Positions 32,655-40,026 of a DNA stretch of 50,212 bases are shown piece after piece. Position numbers and translations under genes: made by a program. The stretch spans positions 1 to 50,212 of the forward strand of contig UQKU01000013.1 of assembly GCA_900541675.1 (NCBI GenBank), given 5' to 3'. Under the pieces are notes generated by a model. It was not told where the DNA came from, made no database searches, and saw only the letters and a program-made list of their open reading frames with translations. How positions within the stretch are numbered: the stretch's first letter is position 1; each line of letters starts with the position of its first letter. Source of the DNA: an uncultured Collinsella sp. Lineage in GTDB: Bacteria; Actinomycetota; Coriobacteriia; Coriobacteriales; Coriobacteriaceae.

Positions 32655-33336
32655 CGCGAGCGCCCCTTCCCTCGGCGAGGACATCGCACGCGAGTGCCGT
32701 GACAACGCCGACGAGCACACTTGCCGGCACGGCGATATTCGTCCACCCCAAGAACTTGCATATGGCGACGGACACCGCAGCCAAACCGGCAGCTACGACA
32801 TTGCCGCGCGACAGTCGCTGCGAAAAGAGTAGGCAGATAAAGAGCGATGTGCAGACAAAACCCGCAATAGCGGTGGGAACATCAACAACGGCGCCGACGA
32901 TGGCGCCCGTCGTACACGAAACGCCCCATGTTGCGATGAGGATCACGTTGAGCACAAAGGACTCGAGCGGACCCCAATCCTCCCCTTTAACCAACTTGGC
33001 AAGCGAAATGCCGTATGCCTCCTCGGTAAGTGTCGCGGCAACAGCCAGCGTCTGACGCTTCGAAGCACCCCTCAAATGCGGTGCGATCGATGCCGAGTAA
33101 AGCGCAAAGCGCGAGGAGATTGCGGCCACACTTGCGACAATCGATGCCGCAGGCACACCTGCCAGCCACAGGTTGCAGACCATAAACTGCCCGCTGCCCG
33201 TCACGAACGTGCTGCTCAGGGCAAAAACCATCCAGGGTTCCATTCCCGTCTGCGCCATAATCATTCCGCACGGCGCGGCTATCGCAACATAGGTAAGCAT
33301 CACCGGCCAGACGGTTTTAACGATTTTGAGCACCAT
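32644..33336 (-). CDS. azlC: AzlC-type branched-chain amino acid exporter subunit
   Basis: A 230-residue protein from ATG 33336 (MVLKIVKTVWPVM), with a modest ACGAGG site upstream. It has about six membrane helices and the family segments AAPCGMIMAQTG near the start and ISSRFALYSASIAPHLRG. AzlC forms the main channel of the exporter and needs AzlD. It is transcribed with azlD, divergent from the HD-domain gene. Confidence 0.88.
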   Translation of the reverse strand: MVLKIVKTVWPVMLTYVAIAAPCGMIMAQTGMEPWMVFALSSTFVTGSGQFMVCNLWLAGVPAASIVASVAAISSRFALYSASIAPHLRGASKRQTLAVAATLTEEAYGISLAKLVKGEDWGPLESFVLNVILIATWGVSCTTGAIVGAVVDVPTAIAGFVCTSLFICLLFSQRLSRGNVVAAGLAAVSVAICKFLGWTNIAVPASVLVGVVTALACDVLAEGRGARDAR

Positions 33337-33473
33337 AACGTTCCTCGTCCCGACAAGATTTCCGAGCCGCATTCAACGACGCGGCAGAACCATCGCCCGA
33401 TGGCAACCGAGTTCACCTACAATTGCCACCGGATCGAAAGACACAGAAAGACACAACTTTTTAGGAAGTCATT

Positions 33474-34286
33474 ATGACAGCTATCGATCGAACGCGGGCT
33501 GCCGCGGCCTTCAAAACCTACACCGATGCCTACGATGCCGCCAATCCGCGTATCGCGCTCAAAATCGAGCATACGTACCACGTTGCCGAGGCATGCGATG
33601 CCGTGGCACGCGAACAGGGCTGGTCACCTCAGGACATTGACCTAGCGTGGCTTTGCGGCCTGCTGCACGATATGGGTCGCTTTGAGCAGCTGCGACGCTG
33701 GGACACGTTTAAGGATGCCGAGAGCATGAGCCATGCGGCGTTGGGCGTCGAGGTTCTCTTTGGCGAAAACCCTGCAGACGCGCCCGCGACAACAAGTATC
33801 CGCGACTTTATCGACGATCCGGTAGAAGACGAGTTGATTCGCGCAAGCATTGCCTATCACAGCGATTTCCGTCTACCCGCGCAGCTCGACGAGCGCACGC
33901 GGCGCTTCTGCGATATTGTGCGCGATGGCGACAAGGTCGACATTATGCGCACCATCGCCGACAGCACCGTCGACACCATCCTCAAAGTGGATGAGGACGT
34001 GTTTCTTGCCAGCCACTTCTCGGCACCGACGCTGGCTGCCTTTGACGAGCACCGCTGCGTCACGCGCGATGAGCGCGATGAGCCCGCGGACTACTTGGTG
34101 GGGCTTATCTGCTTTATGTTTGAGCTCGTCTATCCGGCAAGCCGCGCGCTGACGCGCAAGCAGGGCGATATCTACCGCCTGCTCGACGCACCTTTTGGTA
34201 TCGTGCGGCCCTTTACCGACCCCGCCACGCAAGCGACCTGGGAACGCCTAAAGAAAGAGATGCGAGCCTGGCTGGCCAGCGCCTAG
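33474..34286 (+). CDS. HD-domain phosphohydrolase
   Basis: A 270-residue protein. The HD superfamily metal site is visible: His33 or His36 in IEHTYHVAE, HD in CGLLHDMGRFEQ, and a further His in SIAYHSDF, with RFCDIVRDGDKVDI supplying the late Asp. Such proteins hydrolyse nucleotides or other phosphoesters; the substrate is unknown. Its TAG stop shares bases with the stop codon of the convergent etfA gene, with no room for a terminator between them. Confidence 0.8.
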   Translation: MTAIDRTRAAAAFKTYTDAYDAANPRIALKIEHTYHVAEACDAVAREQGWSPQDIDLAWLCGLLHDMGRFEQLRRWDTFKDAESMSHAALGVEVLFGENPADAPATTSIRDFIDDPVEDELIRASIAYHSDFRLPAQLDERTRRFCDIVRDGDKVDIMRTIADSTVDTILKVDEDVFLASHFSAPTLAAFDEHRCVTRDERDEPADYLVGLICFMFELVYPASRALTRKQGDIYRLLDAPFGIVRPFTDPATQATWERLKKEMRAWLASA

Positions 34287-35488
34287 CGCTCGAGCTGGGC
34301 CAGAAGCTCCTCGACAACTTCGACGGCGTCACCGACAACTTTGTACTGCGCAGCGCCGAAGATGGGGGCATCCGGGTCCTCGTTGACAGCGATGATGCAC
34401 TCCGCGCCGCCGATGCCGGCAAGATGCTGGATAGCGCCCGAAACGCCGATACTCACAAGGAGCTTGGGCGAAACCGACACGCCGGTCTGGCCAATCTGGT
34501 GGCGATACTCCAACCAGCCTGCCTCCACAACGGGACGCGTGCAACCAAGCTCGGCACCCAAGGCATCGGCGAGTTTTCGCATCAGGGGCAGATTCTTCTT
34601 GGAGCCGATGCCGCGGCCCACCACGACCAGGCGCTCGGCATCGGCAATTGATGCCTGCTGCCCCCACTCCTCGGCGGGAATCGAGATCTCGACACGGGCC
34701 TTAACATCATTCGCAAGCGATACCTGGGTAATCGTGCCAGAGCGGCTGTAGTCAAACTTGGGTGCCCCAAAGATGCCGGGGCGCACCGTTGCCATCTGCG
34801 GACGATGATTGGGGCAGATAATGGTGGCCATCAAGTTGCCGCCAAACGCCGGGCGGGTCTGCTGCAGTAGACCCGTCTCCGTATCCATCGAAAGCACCGT
34901 ACAGTCGGCCGTAAGGCCCGTCTGCAAGCGTACGGCCACACCGGGCGCTAGCTCACGACCAAAGGCGGTCGCGCCGTACAGAATGGCCTCGGGTCTGCGC
35001 TCGGCCACCAAATCGCAGATGAGACGAGCATAGATCTCCGCATCGTTTTGGCGCAGTCGCTCGTCGCGGCAGACCACGACCTCGTCGGCACCGGCGCAGA
35101 CCAGATGTTCCAGGTCCTCAAGCGAGCCCTCGGGGCCCATGCCGGCCAATGCCACCAGACGGCAACCGCGAGCATCGGCAAGCTCGCGCCCCTTACCCAT
35201 GAGCTCGTAGGCCACCGGAGCCACGACATCGTGATCGTCGGTCTGAACGAATACCCATATGTCTCGATACGCATCGAGGTCAACCGCGCCGGCGGCCTCG
35301 TCGCGCTCGATCGAAATGGCATTGACGGGGCAGGCGTCGACGCACCCGCCGCACAAGATACAGCCGTCGGTCACATGGGCGCAGCGGTTGGGGCGCTCGC
35401 CCTCCATCACAATGCCACCCGAGGCACAGGCGCGAACGCAGCGGCCACAGCCAACGCACGCCTCGCTATCGATTATCAGTCCGCTCAT
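34283..35488 (-). CDS. etfA: ferredoxin-fused electron transfer flavoprotein alpha subunit
   Basis: A 401-residue protein. Residues 1-60 are a two-cluster ferredoxin: Cys11, 14, 17, 21 and Cys43, 46, 49, 53, each in CxxCxxCxxxC form, so two [4Fe-4S] clusters. The rest is EtfA, with the FAD-binding C-terminal part (VVGRGIGSKKNLPLMRKLA, GVSGAIQHLAGI). With EtfB and the adjacent FAD-linked dehydrogenase, this matches the LctC subunit of the lactate dehydrogenase complex of Acetobacterium woodii, where ferredoxin and lactate jointly reduce NAD+. It directly follows etfB; the two genes touch at 35488/35489. Confidence 0.93.
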   Translation of the reverse strand: MSGLIIDSEACVGCGRCVRACASGGIVMEGERPNRCAHVTDGCILCGGCVDACPVNAISIERDEAAGAVDLDAYRDIWVFVQTDDHDVVAPVAYELMGKGRELADARGCRLVALAGMGPEGSLEDLEHLVCAGADEVVVCRDERLRQNDAEIYARLICDLVAERRPEAILYGATAFGRELAPGVAVRLQTGLTADCTVLSMDTETGLLQQTRPAFGGNLMATIICPNHRPQMATVRPGIFGAPKFDYSRSGTITQVSLANDVKARVEISIPAEEWGQQASIADAERLVVVGRGIGSKKNLPLMRKLADALGAELGCTRPVVEAGWLEYRHQIGQTGVSVSPKLLVSIGVSGAIQHLAGIGGAECIIAVNEDPDAPIFGAAQYKVVGDAVEVVEELLAQLER

Positions 35489-36304
35489 CTATGCCATCCC
35501 CTCGATAATCTTGGCAATCTTTGCCGCCTGCTCGACCGGCGTGCCCTCGATGGCCTCGCACGTTTGGTCGCGGTCGGGCACAAATGAGCGCACGACCTGC
35601 GTCGGCGATCCGGTAAGGCCGCAACGCGAAGGGTCAGCATGTACATCGGCAGCACAGACCACCCGCACATCCGCATCTTCGGCCGCGCGAATGCCGGCGA
35701 TGCTCGGCATGCGCAGCTGGCCGATCTCCTTGGCGGTCGTCATCGCGCACGGCATCTCCAGATAGACCGTCTCCTCGCCGGCATCGCAACCGTGAACGAG
35801 CGAAAGCGCACCGCACGTCGTAAAACCTGCGCTCTGCACGCAGCTCACATCGGTCACGCAGGGAATCTCGAAGGCGCCGGCCAGCTCGGGGCCAATCTGG
35901 GCGGTATCGCCATCTACCGCCATCTTGCCGCAGATGAGCAGGTCGAAGTCCTCGTCGAGCGCCTCGATACCGCATTTGAGGGCATAGGTGGTCGCCAACG
36001 TGTCCGCGCCCGCAAAGGCGCGATCGGTCAGCAGCAGCGCATCATCGGCGCCGCGGGCAATGCAGTCGCGCAGCAGCGATTCGGTTGCAGGGATACCCAT
36101 CGACACCACCGTCACGCGCACATCCATGCCAAAGCCGATAAAGTCGTCCTTGAGCGCCAGCGCGCATTCGAGGGCACTTGCATCGAAGGGATTAATGACC
36201 GCCTGCTTGCCATCACGCACGATGGTATTGGTTTTGGGGTCCATCTTGACCTCGGTGCTTCCCGGTACCGCCTTGACGCACACCACCATATGGAAATCAC
36301 TCAT
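35489..36304 (-). CDS. etfB: electron transfer flavoprotein beta subunit
   Basis: A 271-residue EtfB from ATG 36304, preceded by GAAAGGGGG. It starts with VVCVKAVPGSTEVKMDPKTN and carries GKMAVDGDTAQIGPELA, the loop that binds the second FAD, the bifurcating site, in bifurcating Etf proteins, in place of the AMP site of classical Etf. It lies between the dehydrogenase and etfA genes with almost no spacing. It would bind NAD(H) and take part in flavin-based electron bifurcation or confurcation. Confidence 0.93.
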   Translation of the reverse strand: MSDFHMVVCVKAVPGSTEVKMDPKTNTIVRDGKQAVINPFDASALECALALKDDFIGFGMDVRVTVVSMGIPATESLLRDCIARGADDALLLTDRAFAGADTLATTYALKCGIEALDEDFDLLICGKMAVDGDTAQIGPELAGAFEIPCVTDVSCVQSAGFTTCGALSLVHGCDAGEETVYLEMPCAMTTAKEIGQLRMPSIAGIRAAEDADVRVVCAADVHADPSRCGLTGSPTQVVRSFVPDRDQTCEAIEGTPVEQAAKIAKIIEGMA

Positions 36305-36306
36305 CT

Positions 36307-37908
36307 TCACGCGCCCCCTTTCTGGACGAGTTCATCCAAGAGCTTCTCCGAAAACAGGTTGCCACGGCCCAGCTGCCCGGCAGGATCGAGCTGCAGCTTG
36401 AGTCGAGCCGATTCAACCATGGCCTCGTGGCCGTACATCGTCTCCAAAAAGCCCGCTTTGATCTTGCCGACGCCGTGCTCGGCAGAGACGGCGCCGCCCA
36501 TAGCCGTTACCTCCGCAGCCCACTGGGCAAACAGCTCGCCACCGCGACGGTAGTCTTGCGCATCGCGAGGCAGGATATTCACATGCAGATGGTTGTTGCC
36601 GATATGTCCCCAGGCGGCAGACTCAAGCCCGCTTTCGGCCAGCGTGCGGCGATAGAGGGCAACGACATCGGCCAGGCGCGTGTTGGGCACCGACATATCC
36701 GACCCCAGCTTGGTAATGCTGGGGTCGGTGCGGCGGCGCTCGTCGATGAGCATGTTGACGCTCTCGGGAACGGCGTGGCGGAAGAACCGCTGGCATTCGC
36801 GATCGACCTCGGTGCGTGCAACCCAGGTCGCGTCGTCGTGGCCGCCCGCAAGCTCCAAAACCCATCCCAGGTGGTACAGCTCCTCGGTCGCTTGCGCCTC
36901 GTCGTCGCAGTCGAGTTCCACGTAAACACAGACCTTTGCCTCATCGTCGAGTGCCGGCAGCGAGGCAAACGCGGTCGACTGCTCGCGCTGGCGGCGAAGG
37001 ATATCCAAGGCGCCGGCATCGAAATACTCAATAGCGGCGGCATGGGACAGCACGGGGCGCACGGAATCGGTAAAGGACACCGCCTTGTCCTCGCTGTCGA
37101 AAAAGCAGCTCACACCCCATACGACCGAAGGTGCCGCCTGCAAGGCGATCTCGAGCTCGGTAATGACGCCGAGTGTGCCACACGCACCGATAAAGAGGTC
37201 GACGGCGTCCATATCGTCCGAAACGAAATAACCCGACGCGTTTTTGGTCTTGGGCATGGTATAGCCAGGAAGATCCAGCTCGAGCGCGCGGCCTTCCGCT
37301 GTCACGAGCGACAAGTGGCGTGCGTCAGCGTGCGCCTGACCTCGATGAAGCTCAAGCAGGTCGCCGTCCGCCAGTGCCACGTGAAGCCCCGTAACGTGCG
37401 GGCGCATGGGGCCGTAGGCGTAACTGCGGGCACCGGAGGCATTGCACGCCGCCATGCCGCCCAGGCAGGCAGATGCCTCGGTGGGATCGGTGGGAAAGAA
37501 CTGCTCAGGAGCTGCCTGGAACTCCTCATAGGCCTCAAGCGATACCTGATCCCAGTCAGCGGTCGGCAATGCCTTCTTACCCAGTTGCTTGCGCAACTCC
37601 GAAAGCACGACGCCCGGCTCCACGCGCAGCAGAAAACGGCCTCGCTCGTCGCGGCGGAGACCCAGGTAGCGATTCATACGAGAAGTGTTGAGGATATGCC
37701 CGCCGTGAGGCACGGCACCGGCAGCCAGACCGGTCCGAGCACCCTGGACCGTTATCGGAACATGCTCGGCATGGAGCTTTCGCAGAATGGCGCGGACTTC
37801 GTCCTCCGTTGTCGGAAACGAGATGCTCGACGCCTCGCCCGATGTGCGAGATTCATCGCGACCATATTCTTCGAACTCGTCGCCGAAGGGTTTGATGGCT
37901 GCAGACAC
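36307..37908 (-). CDS. FAD-linked lactate/2-hydroxyacid dehydrogenase
   Basis: A 533-residue protein of the GlcD/DLD type. An N-terminal FAD_binding_4 domain (VQGARTGLAAGAVPHGG, about 56-72, and ACLGGMAACNASGARS) is followed by an FAD-linked oxidase C-terminal domain with WGHIGNNHLHVNI and SAEHGVGKIK, whose histidines belong to the active site. The start is GTG at 37908 with AAAGGGGGA upstream. It is first in the operon, followed by etfB and etfA, the gene set of LctD/LctB/LctC. D-lactate or another 2-hydroxyacid is the likely donor; a lactate permease or racemase is not adjacent. Confidence 0.92.
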   Translation of the reverse strand: MSAAIKPFGDEFEEYGRDESRTSGEASSISFPTTEDEVRAILRKLHAEHVPITVQGARTGLAAGAVPHGGHILNTSRMNRYLGLRRDERGRFLLRVEPGVVLSELRKQLGKKALPTADWDQVSLEAYEEFQAAPEQFFPTDPTEASACLGGMAACNASGARSYAYGPMRPHVTGLHVALADGDLLELHRGQAHADARHLSLVTAEGRALELDLPGYTMPKTKNASGYFVSDDMDAVDLFIGACGTLGVITELEIALQAAPSVVWGVSCFFDSEDKAVSFTDSVRPVLSHAAAIEYFDAGALDILRRQREQSTAFASLPALDDEAKVCVYVELDCDDEAQATEELYHLGWVLELAGGHDDATWVARTEVDRECQRFFRHAVPESVNMLIDERRRTDPSITKLGSDMSVPNTRLADVVALYRRTLAESGLESAAWGHIGNNHLHVNILPRDAQDYRRGGELFAQWAAEVTAMGGAVSAEHGVGKIKAGFLETMYGHEAMVESARLKLQLDPAGQLGRGNLFSEKLLDELVQKGGA

Positions 37909-38253
37909 GCGAACTCCCCCTTTAGTTAACTACAGTGTTTGCAGGGAGATGTTACCGCATCGTTTCGTCGACGTGACTGAGACCGTCTCCATAATTGGCG
38001 AATTTTACGTTTGCGCAATTCGGCGAGCGGCGGCGTTTTCTCGGCAGGCGCTCTATTTAACGCGCTCCTTTCCATCGCAGCCACGCACACAATTGGCGCT
38101 CGAAAAAACTTGAGATATTTTTTAGCGTCTCTCACCTGCGGCGATGTAAACCCGTCAAGCATTTGGTCAGAAATTGGTCAAGTTGTGGCTGATACGGTCG
38201 GCATCGACAGCCAAAACCAATAGAAGGTTTGGCCCAAAAACAGGGAGGTTCCC
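37909..38253. other. 345-bp divergent intergenic region
   Basis: This separates the lactate dehydrogenase operon (minus) from the surface-protein cluster (plus) and must hold both promoters. No frame here is convincing as a gene. The middle is AT-richer than its surroundings (for example around 38105-38120). A pair of TTGGTCA repeats at 38163-38180 and a GGGAGG ribosome-binding site just before 38254 are the only clear signals. No strong sigma-70 pair could be picked. Confidence 0.6.
38163..38180. promoter_or_regulatory. candidate operator: two TTGGTCA direct repeats
   Basis: TTGGTCA occurs at 38163-38169 and again at 38174-38180, 11 bases apart, about one helical turn. It is placed in the divergent region upstream of both the lactate dehydrogenase operon and the surface-protein cluster. 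Regulators of lactate genes in the GntR family often bind TTGGT/ACCAA elements, but the orientation here is direct, not inverted, so the link is tentative. Confidence 0.3.
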
Positions 38254-38550
38254 ATGGCATATTACTGGCCCCAGTACGGCATCGCCATCGAAGTTGACGA
38301 TGACCCATATCTTCTGCCCTTCGATGAGGAGGCATTTCCCGATGCGGCTGTCTATCACGTCACCACCGACGTGATTTGCGATCCCGAATCGTTTTCGGCA
38401 CTCGCCCACCACATCGCCCACATCCACGACATCAAACTCGACCCAAACTTCGACGAGCTCATCTACTCGCGACGCCTCATGCTCCACATGCTCTTTGGCG
38501 CCGATCCGTCCACGTTCGCGCGCGTCTATACCACTAAGGATGCCGCATGA
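38254..38550 (+). CDS. small acidic protein of unknown function
   Basis: A 98-residue protein with no signal peptide or membrane helix, rich in Asp/Glu and His (AHHIAHIHDIKLD), starting MAYYWPQYGIAIEVDDDP. I do not recognise the family. A GGGAGG site 5 bases before the ATG supports it as real. It is first of the five-gene surface cluster, and its stop overlaps the next start (ATGA), so it is translated together with the membrane protein that follows. A cytoplasmic accessory or regulatory role is only a guess. Confidence 0.75.
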   Translation: MAYYWPQYGIAIEVDDDPYLLPFDEEAFPDAAVYHVTTDVICDPESFSALAHHIAHIHDIKLDPNFDELIYSRRLMLHMLFGADPSTFARVYTTKDAA

Positions 38551-39056
38551 GCGTAAGGAAGCAGTCGAGCCCCCTAGGGTCAAAACATCGAAAAAGGCTC
38601 GGCGCCGTCTGTTTGGCCATCGCCTGCGCCCTTATCGCCGTCGGCCTTTACGCCTGGCAGTCAAAGCCTGTCGCCGAGACAGGTGCCTCGGTCACAGCGG
38701 CGGAGGGTAAGTCGCGCCAGGAAATCCAGGACGAGCTCGATGCCATCGTCCGCGACAACATGATGACGATCTCGGTCGCACCGGTCGCCCAGCTACAAAA
38801 AGGCGGCAAGCTGCGCGTCAACGTGCAAAACGTCCAGGATAACAAGTTTCCCCAGCGTTTCCGCGTGATCCAAAACGACGAGACCATCTATGAATCGGGC
38901 GTGGTCGAGACCGGCAAGACCGTTGAGACCTGCCCCGCAGGCGACATCAAAGAAGGTGAGGCGTATATCGAGATTCAAGCGCTCGACGCCAAGACCTACG
39001 ACGCCCATGGCAATCCCACGCGCGTCAAGGTGCGGGTTGCGCAGACAGAAGACTAG
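38547..39056 (+). CDS. membrane-anchored extracellular beta-sandwich-like protein
   Basis: A 169-residue protein. A basic N-terminus (KHRKR) is followed by one membrane helix (about 22-40), then an extracellular part beginning with a short helix (KSRQEIQDELDAIVRDNM) and a run of beta-strand-like segments (RFRVIQNDETIYESGVVETG, IEIQALDA, VKVRVAQ). The layout resembles small type II membrane proteins found next to WxL or pilin-like proteins in Firmicutes; that comparison is from memory. A single cysteine lies in the extracellular part. Overlaps the upstream gene by 4 bases. Confidence 0.75.
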   Translation: MSVRKQSSPLGSKHRKRLGAVCLAIACALIAVGLYAWQSKPVAETGASVTAAEGKSRQEIQDELDAIVRDNMMTISVAPVAQLQKGGKLRVNVQNVQDNKFPQRFRVIQNDETIYESGVVETGKTVETCPAGDIKEGEAYIEIQALDAKTYDAHGNPTRVKVRVAQTED

Positions 39057-39144
39057 ACCTGCCACCTGTTATGAAAATGCGCACCCGTGCCGCTTTCGTC
39101 TAACCCTCACGGAAACGGCCCGTGACGAATAGAAAGGAACGATT

Positions 39145-39744
39145 ATGGACATCACCGGGAACTTGAGCGGAACCAGGGCGCTCGTCGTGGGCGCGGGGCT
39201 GATGCTTGCACTCTCAATGGGTGCCGCGCCGACCCCCGCCCTGGCGGAGGGACGCACTGGAACCACCAACGTGACTATCAGGACCCAAATCGACAACATC
39301 AAGTTCAAAGCCCCGACCGTCATCCCATTTGTCGCCAAGGCCGATGGCACGCTCCAGGGCCCTTCCGAGAATACAACCACCATCGACAATCTTTCGGCCT
39401 ATGGCATCCACGTTACCAACATGAAGATTGCCGCCCAGAAGTCCTGGAGCATCGTCGCCGACGCCAAGACGGGGACCGCCCAGAACTCCATCGATTTTAA
39501 GGTCGGCCCAGACAAGGCACTCCAAGACGCCCACGCCGCGACGCAGGAAGCGGGCCTCGACCTTTCCAAAAATGCATCCTTCGACATGGGCTACCAGGGC
39601 ATCGCCGATGGTACGGACAAGATTAAGCTCAAGACAAGCGGCAATGTCGCCCGCGTCACGCGGGACATCTTCCATGTGACTGGCGAGGGCGACCAGGTCG
39701 CAAGCATTACGTGGACGGTCGAGCCCGGTGCGCACACGGCCTAA
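39145..39744 (+). CDS. secreted WxL-like surface protein
   Basis: A 199-residue protein with a signal peptide (hydrophobic stretch ending in PTPALAEG, cleavage near residue 33) and a beta-rich mature part: NIKFKAPTVIPFVAKADGTL, NLSAYGIHVTNM, KSWSIVADA, and a C-terminal SITWTVEPG. The final WTV, together with the preceding strands, recalls the WxL domain that binds Gram-positive peptidoglycan, but only one W-x-hydrophobic motif is present, so the match is loose. AAAGGAAC precedes the ATG. Its last 17 bases overlap the next gene. Confidence 0.75.
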   Translation: MDITGNLSGTRALVVGAGLMLALSMGAAPTPALAEGRTGTTNVTIRTQIDNIKFKAPTVIPFVAKADGTLQGPSENTTTIDNLSAYGIHVTNMKIAAQKSWSIVADAKTGTAQNSIDFKVGPDKALQDAHAATQEAGLDLSKNASFDMGYQGIADGTDKIKLKTSGNVARVTRDIFHVTGEGDQVASITWTVEPGAHTA

Positions 39745-39985
39745 GGCGATTGTCCTTGCCGTCATCATCGGCGTTGCAACGTTTGCCCCGATCGCCGCCT
39801 TTGCCCAACAAGAGCAGGCGCAGGCTGCCACGCAGGTAACTGTCGATCTATCGGAACTCGAACGCAGTGGCCAACATGAACCCCTCGCGCAAACGAGCGA
39901 CACGCGACAGCTCCTGGCAGCAGGAATCGCCACGGCAGGCGCTAGCGCCATCGGCCTTGGCCTGCACATCAAACGCAGCCGGTAG
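39728..39985 (+). CDS. tiny surface protein with a degenerate sortase signal
   Basis: An 85-residue protein from a GTG start. A signal peptide (residues about 1-26, ending IAAFAQ) is followed by a short mature segment (ATQVTVDLSELERSG), then LAQTSD, a hydrophobic helix and a basic tail (HIKRSR). This is the layout of an LPXTG cell-wall sorting signal with LAQTS in place of LPxTG. Small sortase substrates of this size (CscD) accompany WxL proteins in lactobacilli. Whether a sortase accepts LAQTS is unknown; otherwise the helix would anchor it in the membrane. Confidence 0.65.
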   Translation: MRTRPKAIVLAVIIGVATFAPIAAFAQQEQAQAATQVTVDLSELERSGQHEPLAQTSDTRQLLAAGIATAGASAIGLGLHIKRSR

Positions 39986-40026
39986 CCACACGAATCGAGA
40001 CCGTCCAGCATAGGTAAGGAGAACCC

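Noticed and set aside
39214..40011. 265-residue minus-strand frame over the surface cluster
   Set aside because: No ribosome-binding site or domain; the plus-strand genes have signal peptides and good sites.
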